A stretch of 15,218 bases of DNA from VGBO01 sp964453335. Lineage in GTDB: Bacteria > Actinomycetota > Acidimicrobiia > Acidimicrobiales > CAIXPF01. This document shows, one piece after another, positions 5,469 to 12,590 of the stretch; position 1 is the first letter of the stretch, and each line of letters opens with the position of its first letter. The notes beneath the pieces are model-generated. The model was given only the letters and a program-made list of their open reading frames with translations, was not told where the DNA came from and ran no database searches. The translations under genes were made by a program, and so were the position numbers. The stretch is taken from positions 1 through 15,218 of the forward strand of contig CAYVOK010000055.1 in the NCBI GenBank assembly GCA_964453335.1, written 5' to 3'.

Positions 5469-6638
5469 GTGAGCATCAGGGGCAAGGCATACATCGCAGG
5501 GGTCTATGAGCACCCGCTGCGGGAGATCCCCGACCGGACCGTCGCCCAGATCCACGCCGAGGTCGCGCTCGGGGCGCTGGCGGACGCCGGGCTGACCCTC
5601 GCGGACGTCGACGCGTACTTCTGCGCAGGTGACGCCCCCGGTTTCGGTGCGTTGTCCATGGCGGAGTACCTCGGCCTGCGGGACCTCCGCTATCTCGACT
5701 CCACCGAGACGGGTGGTTCCTCCTACCTCGTGCACATCGGCCACGCCGCCGCGGCGATCGCCGCCGGGAAGTGCTCGGTCGCACTCGTCACGCTCGCCGG
5801 CAAGCCCCGCACCGGCGGTGCACAGCCCGGCGGGAGCGGTGGGTTCGGTTCGGCCCCGGAGTTCGCGTTCGAGTCGCTGTGGGGTCCGACCGTGCCCGGC
5901 AACTACGCGCTCGCCGCGCAGCGGCACATGTACGAGTTCGGCACGACGTCAGCGCAACTCGCCGAGATCAAGGCCGCCGCCTCGCAGCACGCGAGCCACA
6001 ACCCGCACGCGTTCCTGCGTGACGTCGTCACGGTCGAGGAGGTGCTCGCGTCGCCGATGGTGAGCGATCCGCTGCACCGGCTCGACTGCTGTGTGATCAC
6101 CGACGGTGGCGGTGCGGTCGTCGTCGTCTCCCCCGAGGTCGCCCGGACCCTCTCCCGGCCGGTCGCCCGGATCCTCGGTCACGGCGAGGCGACGAAGAAC
6201 ACGGGCAACGGTCGCATCGATCTCACCTACACCGGTGCGGTGTGGTCGGGCCCACGGGCGTTCGCCGAGGCGGGGTGCACTCCCGCCGACATCGACTACG
6301 CGTCGATCTACGACAGCTTCACCATCACGGTGCTCATCACGCTCGAGGACCTCGGGTTCTGCGAACGGGGGTGTGGCGGCGCGTTCGTCGCCGACGGCGG
6401 TCTCCTCGCCCCGCACGGACGCCTCCCCTTCAACACCGACGGCGGCGGGCTCTGCAACAACCACCCGGCGAACCGTGGTGGCATGACGAAGGTGATCGAG
6501 GCCGTCCGGCAACTCCGGGGCGAGGCCCACCCCGCCGTGCAGGTGCCCGACTGCCGCCTGGCCCTCGCGCACGGGACGGGTGGTGCGCTGTCGACCCGCA
6601 TGGGGTCGGCGACCCTGATCCTCGGGAGGGACGAATGA
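5469..6638 (+). CDS. Thiolase-fold protein of the SCP2/Ltp2 type, lacking the catalytic Cys (probable acyl-CoA aldolase subunit)
   Basis: A 389-residue thiolase-fold protein (N-terminal half about 1-225, C-terminal half about 230-389). Supporting stretches are LDCCVITDGGGAVVVV (205-220), IYDSFTITVLITLEDLGF (280-297), LPFNTDGGGLCNNHP (319-333) and AHGTGGAL (367-374). In true thiolases the nucleophilic Cys lies in a C-x-S-G turn; here that turn reads TETGGSS (79-85), with no Cys. The C-terminal C-x-G motif reads HGTGG. Ltp2-type proteins have the same overall pattern, including a Y-D-x-F-T tyrosine (Y281 here) that is catalytic in Ltp2. Ltp2 works with a DUF35 partner to cleave 3-hydroxyacyl-CoA by retro-aldol reaction in steroid side-chain degradation. 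The next gene is a DUF35 protein overlapping by ATGA, so an aldolase complex is the best inference. GTG 5469 is chosen for its position 7 bases after TAGGGT and because homology begins at SIRGKAYIAG. The substrate is unknown. Confidence 0.85.
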   Translation: MSIRGKAYIAGVYEHPLREIPDRTVAQIHAEVALGALADAGLTLADVDAYFCAGDAPGFGALSMAEYLGLRDLRYLDSTETGGSSYLVHIGHAAAAIAAGKCSVALVTLAGKPRTGGAQPGGSGGFGSAPEFAFESLWGPTVPGNYALAAQRHMYEFGTTSAQLAEIKAAASQHASHNPHAFLRDVVTVEEVLASPMVSDPLHRLDCCVITDGGGAVVVVSPEVARTLSRPVARILGHGEATKNTGNGRIDLTYTGAVWSGPRAFAEAGCTPADIDYASIYDSFTITVLITLEDLGFCERGCGGAFVADGGLLAPHGRLPFNTDGGGLCNNHPANRGGMTKVIEAVRQLRGEAHPAVQVPDCRLALAHGTGGALSTRMGSATLILGRDE

Positions 6639-7042
6639 GCTCCGGACTGCCGACCCCCGTGCCCCGGCCGACGCTCGAGACGGCACCGTTCTGGGAGGCG
6701 ACCGCCGAGGGTCGCCTCGTGCTGCCGTGCTGCGACGCCTGCGGCTTCGTCATCTGGTACCCGCGGATGTTCTGCCCCGAGTGCGGCTCGACGGCGGTGC
6801 ACTGGATCGAGGCGTCCGGCGCGGGAACCGTCTACAGCTACACGGTGACCCGCAAGGGGCAGGGCGCCTACCGCGACGCCGGCCCGTACGTGATGGCCTA
6901 CGTCGAGCTCGCCGAGGGTCCGCGGGTGATGACGAACATCGTCGGCGTCGACCCCGGTGCGGTGCACATCGGGCAGGCCGTCCGCGTGGTCTTCGACGAC
7001 ACCGGGGAGGGCCCGGCTCTGCCCCGGTTCACCCCGGCGTGA
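6635..7042 (+). CDS. DUF35 Zn-ribbon/OB-fold protein, partner of the thiolase-fold protein
   Basis: A 135-residue protein with the complete DUF35 layout. An N-terminal helix contains the conserved PFWEATAEGRLVLP (18-31). A rubredoxin-like zinc ribbon has C33/C36 (CDACG) and C47/C50 (CPECG). The OB-fold strands follow (GAGTVYSYTVTRKG 63-76, GPYVMAYVELAEGPRVMTN 83-101, IGQAVRVVFDD 112-122). Such proteins bind the acyl-CoA tail and form obligate complexes with thiolase-fold partners, for example ChsH2 with Ltp2 and BbsA with BbsB. Here the partner is the gene immediately upstream, overlapped by ATGA. A GGGAGG ribosome site (6624-6629) inside that gene precedes the ATG. It ends in a GTGA overlap with the thioesterase. 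It has no catalytic residues of its own beyond CoA and zinc binding. Confidence 0.92.
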   Translation: MSSGLPTPVPRPTLETAPFWEATAEGRLVLPCCDACGFVIWYPRMFCPECGSTAVHWIEASGAGTVYSYTVTRKGQGAYRDAGPYVMAYVELAEGPRVMTNIVGVDPGAVHIGQAVRVVFDDTGEGPALPRFTPA

Positions 7043-7902
7043 CCGACGACGAACTTCCCGAGGCGCTGTTCCTGCGTGTGCCGTCGGCCGACACGGCGGA
7101 CGGGGGCGTCGGCGTCGCGGCAACGCCCCTCGCCCGTGGCCCCTGGGACGCCGGCATGCTCCACGGCGGCGCCGTCTGCGGTCTCGTCGGATGGGCGGTC
7201 GAAGGTGTCGCACCACCCGGACTCCAGCTCGCCAGGCTGACCGTCGAGCTGTGGCGCCCGGTCGATCTCGCACCGGTGACGGTCCACGCCCGGGTGGCGC
7301 GCGGCGGGCGGCGGCTCGCCGTCGTCGACGCGACCGTGTCCGCCGGTGACACGACGCTCGTGCGGGCGTCGTCGACCTGGGTCGCACCGCAGCCGGGCGA
7401 CGCGACCACCACGTTCGCCGGCGGCGCCGCGGTACCGCCGCCGCTGCCCGGTACGACCGTCGATCCGGCTGCCGGCGGGTTCGACTATCCGCGCCCCGGG
7501 TTCAACTGCGACGCGGTGGAGTTGCGGTCCGTGCACGGCGACACCGAGTCCCCGGGCCCGGCCGTGCTGTGGGCGCGGGTCCGTCGTCCGGTGGTCGCCG
7601 GCTCGCCGCGGACCCCGTTGCAGACCGTCGCCACCCTGTCGGACCTCGTCGCCGCCGTCGGCTGGGACTGGGGGCCGGGCGGCGTGGCGATGATCAACCC
7701 CGACGTCACGCTGCAGTTGCACCGGGTGCCCGACGGCGAGTGGGTGTGTGTGGATGCCGCTGCGCGCATCAACGGCGCAGCGGTCGGCTGGTGCGGCGGC
7801 ACGCTCGCCGACGCACACGGTGTGTTCGGCCACGTCCTGCAGTCCCAGACGGCGAGCCCGTACCGGCTCCCCGTCGACCCCGCCGATCCGGAGGCCCGAT
7901 GA
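7039..7902 (+). CDS. Double-hotdog acyl-CoA thioesterase (TesB-like)
   Basis: A 287-residue protein with two hotdog halves. The N-terminal half (about 1-130) carries the helix motif AGMLHGGAVCGLVGWAVE (38-55) followed by VELWRPVDLAPVTVHARV. The C-terminal half (about 150-285) contains TPLQTVATLSDLVAAVGWDW and ends with GHVLQSQTASPYR. This two-domain layout is that of TesB/acyl-CoA thioesterase II-like proteins, which hydrolyse acyl-CoA to free acid and CoA. No catalytic Asp/Gln/Thr triad could be placed with certainty. The GTG start at 7039 overlaps the DUF35 stop (GTGA) and the gene ends in an ATGA overlap with the PaaI-like gene, so it is the third gene of a tightly coupled operon. A likely task is releasing CoA from a product or dead-end intermediate of the aldolase step. 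Confidence 0.8.
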   Translation: MTDDELPEALFLRVPSADTADGGVGVAATPLARGPWDAGMLHGGAVCGLVGWAVEGVAPPGLQLARLTVELWRPVDLAPVTVHARVARGGRRLAVVDATVSAGDTTLVRASSTWVAPQPGDATTTFAGGAAVPPPLPGTTVDPAAGGFDYPRPGFNCDAVELRSVHGDTESPGPAVLWARVRRPVVAGSPRTPLQTVATLSDLVAAVGWDWGPGGVAMINPDVTLQLHRVPDGEWVCVDAAARINGAAVGWCGGTLADAHGVFGHVLQSQTASPYRLPVDPADPEAR

Positions 7903-8309
7903 CCACGCCCGCCCCGCCGAACTTCCCGCTGCGCGAGTTCCTCGGCTTCGACATCGAACGCGGGGAGGGTCGGGCGACGGCGACGATGACGGTCGGCGAC
8001 CCCCACCTCAACCCGAACGCCGTCGCGCACGGGGCGGCGCTCTTCGCCATGGTCGACACGATCATGGGTGCGGCGACGGTCAGCATCCTCGACGACGAGC
8101 ATCGCTGCGCCACGATCGAGGTCCAGATGCGGTTCCTGCGGGCGGCGTTCCCCGGCACGGTGCTGCGGGCCGAGGCGACGGTGCTGAGCGCCGGTCGGCG
8201 TGTCGTGCACCTCGACGCCCGGGTCACGAACGGCGACGGCGCGCTCGTCGCGGCAGCGACCGGGTCGTTCGCGGTCATCCCGGCACCGCCGGGTGCGGCG
8301 CCGCGGTAG
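7899..8309 (+). CDS. PaaI-like single-domain hotdog thioesterase
   Basis: A 136-residue protein. The signature is LNPNAVAHGAALFAMVDTIMG (38-58, quoted here only as its core: N40, H44, G45 and D53), the catalytic loop and helix of PaaI/4-hydroxybenzoyl-CoA-type hotdog thioesterases. The remaining strands follow (CATIEVQMRFLRAAFPGTVL, then a long antiparallel strand ending TGSFAVIP). PaaI-type enzymes are tetramers that remove CoA from aryl- or acyl-CoA intermediates and often act as rescue enzymes in degradation pathways. It starts in an ATGA overlap with the preceding thioesterase and is the last gene of the 5469-8309 operon. Its stop codon TAG is also the first part of a TAGCGT promoter-like hexamer for the downstream esterase. 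It is related to the hotdog protein at 13421-13828. Confidence 0.87.
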   Translation: MTTPAPPNFPLREFLGFDIERGEGRATATMTVGDPHLNPNAVAHGAALFAMVDTIMGAATVSILDDEHRCATIEVQMRFLRAAFPGTVLRAEATVLSAGRRVVHLDARVTNGDGALVAAATGSFAVIPAPPGAAPR

Positions 8310-8337
8310 CGTCCCGGCACATCCGAGGGGGAGGGGA
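8307..8337 (+). promoter_or_regulatory. Putative -10 (TAGCGT) and strong ribosome site of the esterase gene
   Basis: TAGCGT (8307-8312) overlaps the upstream stop codon. Transcription would start near 8320. A short leader with the purine-rich site GAGGGGGAGGGGA (8325-8337) precedes the ATG at 8339. The same arrangement recurs before the crotonase at 12587. Confidence 0.45.
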
Positions 8338-8338
8338 C

Positions 8339-9262
8339 ATGGAACTCGACGGTGCAGCGAAGGGCGTGCTCGACGCGCTCGTCCGGTTCGGCATCCCGGC
8401 GTTCGAGGACACGACGCCGGAGAACGCCCGGGCTGCGTACGCGGCTCTGCGCAATCCGAACCTGCCGGTCATGGACGTCGCAGAGGTGCGCGACCTCGAC
8501 GCCGACGGCGTCCCGGTGAAGGTGTTCGTGCCCGAGGGCACGGGACCGTTCCCGGCGCTCGTGTGGATCCACGGCGGCGGCTGGGTGATCGGATCGGCGA
8601 CGCAGTCGGAGCCGCTCACCCGCGAGCTCGCCAACCGTGCCGGCTGTGTCGTGGTGAGCGTCGACTACCGCCTCGCTCCCGAGCACCGGTACCCCGCGGC
8701 GTCCGACGACGCCAAGACGGCGACGCGGTGGACGGTGGCGCACGCAGCCGAGCTCGGCGTCGACCCGGCTCGCATCGCCGTCGGCGGTGACTCGGCGGGT
8801 GGTCACCTCGCGGCGATCGTGGCGCAGGCGATGCCGTCGGAGCTCGTGCACCAGGTGCTCGTCTACCCCGTCGTGGACATGGACTGGGAGCCCTATCCCA
8901 GCTCGGTGGAGAACGCGCACGGCTACCTGCTGCACACGGCGTCGATGACCTGGTTCCGTTCGCACTACCTCGGTGACACCGGGGCGTCGTTGACCGATCC
9001 GACCGTGTCACCGATCCACGCCTCCGACGAGGTGCTCGCCGCCGTCCCGGGGGCGACGGTCGTCACGGCCGGTTTCGACCCGCTGCGCGACCACGGCAGC
9101 GCCTACGCGGAGCGTCTGCGTCGCAACGGGGTCGACGTGGTCCACGACCACTACGCCGCCCAGATCCACGGGTTCTTCGGCATGGGTGCGGCGATCCCGG
9201 ACGGGGCGCAGGCCGTCGCACGGACCGCGCAGCGTCTCCGTGAGGTTTTCGGCACCGCCTGA
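8339..9262 (+). CDS. Hormone-sensitive-lipase family esterase (alpha/beta hydrolase fold-3)
   Basis: A 307-residue esterase with all hallmarks of the HSL family: the oxyanion motif HGGGW (78-82), the nucleophile elbow GDSAGG (150-155) with Ser152, Asp247 in AGFDPLRDHG, and His277 in QIHGFFGM. The conserved VVSVDYRLAPEHRYPA (105-120) is also present. The N-terminal cap helix (1-50) is normal for the family, and there is no signal peptide, so it is cytoplasmic. These enzymes cleave short to medium acyl esters. In this block it probably frees an alcohol or acid from an ester substrate, or acts in lactone or ester intermediates of the same pathway. It follows the hotdog operon by 29 bases with its own ribosome site and possible promoter, and is followed after 20 bases by an SDR, likely cotranscribed. 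Confidence 0.92.
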   Translation: MELDGAAKGVLDALVRFGIPAFEDTTPENARAAYAALRNPNLPVMDVAEVRDLDADGVPVKVFVPEGTGPFPALVWIHGGGWVIGSATQSEPLTRELANRAGCVVVSVDYRLAPEHRYPAASDDAKTATRWTVAHAAELGVDPARIAVGGDSAGGHLAAIVAQAMPSELVHQVLVYPVVDMDWEPYPSSVENAHGYLLHTASMTWFRSHYLGDTGASLTDPTVSPIHASDEVLAAVPGATVVTAGFDPLRDHGSAYAERLRRNGVDVVHDHYAAQIHGFFGMGAAIPDGAQAVARTAQRLREVFGTA

Positions 9263-9282
9263 GGCGGAGGAGGAGAGACGTC

Positions 9283-10080
9283 GTGCTGCTCGACGACAAG
9301 GTTGCGATCGTCACGGGGGCCGCGTCCGGCATCGGTGCCGCGAGCGCCCGCCGGTTCGCGGCGGAGGGTGCGGCGGTCACCGTCGCCGACATCCGTCGTG
9401 CGAAGGCGGAGGAGGTCGCCCAGTCGATCCGTGACGCCGGTGGGTTGGCGCTCGCGGTCGAGGTCGACGTCGCGGACGCCGCGTCGGTCGCCGCGATGGT
9501 GCAGGCGACCGTCGAGGCCTTCGGTCGGCTGCACGTGCTGTTCAACAACGCCGGCACGTTGCGACCGGGGACCGCGGTCGAGCTCGCCGTCGAGGACTGG
9601 GACGCCGTGATGGCCGTGAACGTGCGGTCGGTGTTCCTCGGCGCGAAGTACGCCGTGCCGCACATGGAGGCCGCCGGTGGCGGGTCGATCATCAACACGG
9701 CGTCGATCTCCGGCCTGCACGGCGACGGCGGCGCGGTCGTGTACGCGGCGTCGAAGGCGGCCGTGATCAACCTGACCCGTGCGCTGTCCACCGACCATGC
9801 CCCTGCCGGCATCCGGGTGAACGCGATCTGCCCCGGCACGATCGAGACCCCGCCGGTCGCCCGCATGATGACGCAGGGCGACGCCCTCGCCCGGAACGTG
9901 GCAGCGCACGCGCTCGGCCGGCTCGGCCAGCCCGAGGAGATCGCCGCCGCTGCGGTGTGGTTGGCCTCCGACGAGTCGTCGTTCGTCACCGGCGAGGCGA
10001 TCGTGGTCGACGGCGGTCTGCGGGCGCAGTCACCACTCGGCCGTCTCGCCGACCCGCGTCCGGCACACCGGCGCGGCTGA
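9283..10080 (+). CDS. Short-chain dehydrogenase/reductase (SDR, classical type)
   Basis: A 265-residue SDR. The cofactor-binding Gly motif is TGAASGIG (11-18). D36 after the second strand (VTVADIRR) points to NAD(H) preference. NNAG is at 88-91. The catalytic set is Asn113 (AVNVRS), Ser141 (NTASISG), Tyr154 and Lys158 (VVYAASKAA). The C-terminus has the usual LASDESSFVTGEAIVVDGG, then a short extra tail of about 15 residues. It oxidises a secondary alcohol to a ketone or the reverse. In context a 3-hydroxyacyl-CoA or steroid/terpenoid alcohol is likely; the substrate is not readable. The GTG start is supported by an excellent ribosome site (GGAGGAGGAG, 9266-9275) 7 bases upstream. It probably shares a transcript with the esterase. 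It ends 6 bases from the convergent CoA-transferase stop. Confidence 0.92.
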   Translation: MLLDDKVAIVTGAASGIGAASARRFAAEGAAVTVADIRRAKAEEVAQSIRDAGGLALAVEVDVADAASVAAMVQATVEAFGRLHVLFNNAGTLRPGTAVELAVEDWDAVMAVNVRSVFLGAKYAVPHMEAAGGGSIINTASISGLHGDGGAVVYAASKAAVINLTRALSTDHAPAGIRVNAICPGTIETPPVARMMTQGDALARNVAAHALGRLGQPEEIAAAAVWLASDESSFVTGEAIVVDGGLRAQSPLGRLADPRPAHRRG

Positions 10081-10098
10081 CGGCCCCTACCGGTCGGC
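10076..10098. terminator. Candidate bidirectional hairpin at convergent gene ends
   Basis: GCTGACGG (10076-10083) pairs with CCGGTCGGC (10090-10098), with one G-U pair and one bulge, around a 6-nt loop CCCCTA. It spans the SDR stop (TGA 10078-10080) and the CoA-transferase stop (10087-10089). No T-tract follows. Confidence 0.35.
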
Positions 10099-11292
10099 GT
10101 CCCGCAGGACGCCGTCGGCGCGCAGGCCCGCGACGGTCGCCGGGTCGTACCCGAGCTCGTCGAGGATCGCCGTGTTGTGCTCGCCGAGGAGCGGTGCGAC
10201 GAGGTCGGGCCGGTCGGGCGACGCCGAGAAACGGAACGGGAAACCGGGGATCGTGATCTCGCCGAGCACCGGATCGGGCACGGTCCGGATCGCCTCGCGC
10301 TCACGGAAATAGGGGTGTTCGACGGTCTGGGCTGGGGAGAGCACCGGGGCGCAGGGGATCCGGTGCGCCTCGAGCACGGCGAGCGCCTCCTCGTCAGTCG
10401 CGAACCCGCCGAGCCACTCCTCGATGATCGCGGCGAGCTCCTCGCGATGGCGCGCCCGGTCCCGTGAGGTGGCGAAGCGCGGGTCGACGAGCAGGTCGGG
10501 TCGTCCGATCGCCCCGGGCACACGCGGCCACTGGCGTGCGAGGGCGAGCATCACGATCCACCCCTGCGGGCCCTTGAACACCCCGATCGGCGCGTCCACA
10601 CCGGAGTGGCGGCCGGTGCGGGTGGGCTGCATGCGCCCGCCGGTGAGCCCGACGGCGTGCACGTTCAGCTCGTGCATGTGGAAGAGCGCGTCGACCATCG
10701 AGATGTCGATCGACTGGCCCTCCCCGGTGCGCAGCCGGTGGAACAGCGCGATCGCAACGGCGGCCAGTGCGTGCACCCCGGCGTTCACGTCGCCCACGCC
10801 CATCCCGACCCACGTCGGCGGGCCGTTGCGTTCCCCGGCCATGTGCATCATCCCGGAGAAGGCCTGGGCGATCATGTCGTATCCCACGCGGTTCGCGTAG
10901 CTGCCGGTGCGTCCGAACGCGGAGATCGACGCCATGATCACCGACGGGTTCCCGGCCCGGACCGCGTCGTAGGTGATGCCCCGCTTCTCCATCACCCCGG
11001 GGCCGAAGTTCTCGACGACCACGTCGGCCCGGTCGAGGAGCCGCCGCACCACCCCGATCCCGCGTGGGTCGTCCCAGTCGACGCAGAGGCTGCGCTTCCC
11101 CCGGTTCTGTTGCACGTAGAACCCGCTGCGTCCGTCGACCTGGATCGGCATCAGTCGGGCCGGATCACCGCCGGGGGCGAGTTCGACCTTGACGACGTCG
11201 GCCCCGAGTTCGGCCATCAGCCGGGTGACGGTCGGACCGGCGAGGTACTGGGTGAAGTCGACGACACGGATTCCGGAGAGCAGGTCGGCCAT
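10087..11292 (-). CDS. Class III CoA-transferase (CaiB/BaiF family)
   Basis: A 401-residue protein of the formyl-CoA transferase fold. Family hallmarks are LSGIRVVDFTQYLAGPTVTR (5-24), LGADVVKVELAPGGDPAR (29-46), NRGKRSLCVD (63-72) and RADVVVENFGPGVMEKRG (88-105). The catalytic Asp168 lies in MGVGDVNAGVHAL, the place of the Asp that forms the acyl-anhydride intermediate. It moves CoA from a donor thioester to a carboxylic acid (carnitine, bile-acid, oxalate or branched-acyl relatives; alpha-methylacyl-CoA racemase also shares the fold). The length and GDxxAG loop favour a transferase, but racemase cannot be excluded. It would activate the acid substrate for the surrounding beta-oxidation-type genes. 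ATG 11292 fits the family start, and TACCCT (11304-11299) ends 6 bases before it, suggesting a leaderless mRNA. It is divergent from the MFS transporter across only 38 bases. Confidence 0.9.
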   Translation of the reverse strand: MADLLSGIRVVDFTQYLAGPTVTRLMAELGADVVKVELAPGGDPARLMPIQVDGRSGFYVQQNRGKRSLCVDWDDPRGIGVVRRLLDRADVVVENFGPGVMEKRGITYDAVRAGNPSVIMASISAFGRTGSYANRVGYDMIAQAFSGMMHMAGERNGPPTWVGMGVGDVNAGVHALAAVAIALFHRLRTGEGQSIDISMVDALFHMHELNVHAVGLTGGRMQPTRTGRHSGVDAPIGVFKGPQGWIVMLALARQWPRVPGAIGRPDLLVDPRFATSRDRARHREELAAIIEEWLGGFATDEEALAVLEAHRIPCAPVLSPAQTVEHPYFREREAIRTVPDPVLGEITIPGFPFRFSASPDRPDLVAPLLGEHNTAILDELGYDPATVAGLRADGVLRDADR

Positions 11293-11330
11293 CCGCTCAG
11301 GGTACGCGTCCGGCGTGGGAGGCTCGTCCC
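11293..11330. promoter_or_regulatory. Compact divergent promoter region (CoA-transferase / MFS transporter)
   Basis: On the minus strand TACCCT (11304-11299) ends 6 bases before the CoA-transferase ATG. On the plus strand a GGGAGG ribosome site (11317-11322) lies 8 bases before the MFS GTG. With only 38 bases the two promoters must overlap or extend into the opposite genes, so joint control is likely. Confidence 0.45.
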
Positions 11331-12590
11331 GTGCGTGCGTCGAGCCTCCACCGGGGTCACGCCGTCGTCGCGACCCTGTCGGTGACCGAGACGATCTCCT
11401 TCGGGGTGCTCTTCTACGGCTTCACCGTGTTCCTGCGCCCGATGCAGGACGAGTTCGGCTGGTCGAGGGCGCAGGTCTCGGGGGCATTCTCGGTCGCACT
11501 CCTCGCGCAGGCGGTCGCCGGTGTGGTGGTCGGTCGGCTGCTCGATCGGCACGGCCCGCGGCTCGTGATGACGTCCGGCTCGATCGCCGCGACGGTCGGC
11601 ACGCTGCTGTGGTCACGCGTCGGTGGCCTCCTCGAGCTGTACCTGCTGTGGGCGGCGCTCGGCGTGGTGATGGCGACCGTGCTCTACGAACCGGCGTTCG
11701 CGACCGTCACCGCCTGGTTCGAGGGGGGCCGACGGGCGGCGCTCACGACGGTGACGCTCGTGGCCGGGTTCGCCTCGACCATCTTCCTGCCGCTCGAGAC
11801 GTGGCTCGTCGAGGTGCTCGGTTGGCGAGACGCCCTCGTGGCCCTCGCCGTCGTCCTCGGTGTCGGGACCGTGCCGCTGCACGCGGTCGCCCTCCGCCGT
11901 GCGCCGCGGCACGCCGGGGCGGGCCACGACACCGGCGTCGCGCCCGGCGGAAGCGAGCCGGGGCAGGTGCCGGACAGCCCCCGTGCGATCGTGCGCTCCC
12001 CGGCGTTCCGCAGCCTCACCGTGGCGTTCGTGTGCTCGGCGTTCGTGTCGTCCTCGCTCGTGGTCCACCAGGTCCCGTTGCTGCGGGACGTCGGGTACTC
12101 GGCGGCGCTCGCCGCGACGGCGACGGGTGTCCTCGGGGCGATGCAGGTGCCGGGACGGGTGCTGTTCGCCCCGCTGTTGCGCTTCGCACCGCGTCGCGTG
12201 GTGACGATCGCCGTGTTCGTCGCGCTCGCCGGTGGTTCGGTGCTGCTCGCCGTCGGGACGTCGCCGCTCCTCGTGTGGGCGTTCGTGGTGGTCTACGGCA
12301 TGGCCCGGGGCCTCGGCACGTTGCTGCGGGCCACGCTCGTCGGCGAGCTGTTCGGGGTCCGCCACTACGGCACGGTCAGCGGTGTCCTCGCCGCCTGGAC
12401 GACGACGGCGGTCGCCGCCGGTCCGATCGTGACCGGGGTGCTGCACGATCGTGCCGGGGGGTACGACGCAGCCCTGTGGTTGCTCGTGGCGCTCGGTGTC
12501 GTCGCCGTCGTCGCGGCGACCCGCGTCGAGCCGGGACGGCCGCGTCGACGCAGGACTAGCGTGGCCGGCATCGCCGAGGGGGAGCCATGA
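11331..12590 (+). CDS. Major facilitator superfamily transporter
   Basis: A 419-residue integral membrane protein with about twelve hydrophobic segments in two bundles. The bundles are separated by a hydrophilic central loop (about 190-230, with RRAPRHAGAG and SEPGQVPDSP). The MFS loop 2-3 signature is GRLLDRHGPR (68-77), and the charged FGWSRAQVS segment (42-50) before helix 2 is typical of monocarboxylate/oxalate-formate antiporter-like MFS members. The C-terminal tail is strongly basic (RPRRRRTS), consistent with a cytoplasmic end. It probably imports the acid or alcohol degraded by the neighbouring enzymes, or exports a product; direction and substrate are not readable. The GTG start has a GGGAGG site 8 bases upstream. 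Its stop overlaps the ATG of the crotonase (ATGA, 12587-12590), so uptake and catabolism are linked in one transcript. Confidence 0.9.
   Translation: MRASSLHRGHAVVATLSVTETISFGVLFYGFTVFLRPMQDEFGWSRAQVSGAFSVALLAQAVAGVVVGRLLDRHGPRLVMTSGSIAATVGTLLWSRVGGLLELYLLWAALGVVMATVLYEPAFATVTAWFEGGRRAALTTVTLVAGFASTIFLPLETWLVEVLGWRDALVALAVVLGVGTVPLHAVALRRAPRHAGAGHDTGVAPGGSEPGQVPDSPRAIVRSPAFRSLTVAFVCSAFVSSSLVVHQVPLLRDVGYSAALAATATGVLGAMQVPGRVLFAPLLRFAPRRVVTIAVFVALAGGSVLLAVGTSPLLVWAFVVVYGMARGLGTLLRATLVGELFGVRHYGTVSGVLAAWTTTAVAAGPIVTGVLHDRAGGYDAALWLLVALGVVAVVAATRVEPGRPRRRRTSVAGIAEGEP
12557..12585 (+). promoter_or_regulatory. Putative internal -10 (TAGCGT) and ribosome site of the crotonase at 12587
   Basis: TAGCGT (12557-12562) lies inside the end of the MFS gene and is followed by GAGGGGGAG (12576-12584) just before the ATG at 12587. 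The order and spacing closely match 8307-8337. It may provide extra transcription of the crotonase apart from the MFS gene. Confidence 0.4.

Noticed and set aside
3416..5494. Minus-strand open frame of 692 codons opposite the transsulfuration enzyme, peroxiredoxin and crotonase
   Set aside because: It is antisense to three clearly homologous genes, has low-complexity Arg/Gly/Glu-rich composition and no recognisable domain. It is a codon-bias shadow in GC-rich DNA.
5469..6638. Classical acetyl-CoA acetyltransferase label for the thiolase-fold protein
   Set aside because: The nucleophilic Cys turn and the C-terminal C-x-G motif are both replaced, and the DUF35 partner points to an Ltp2-like complex.
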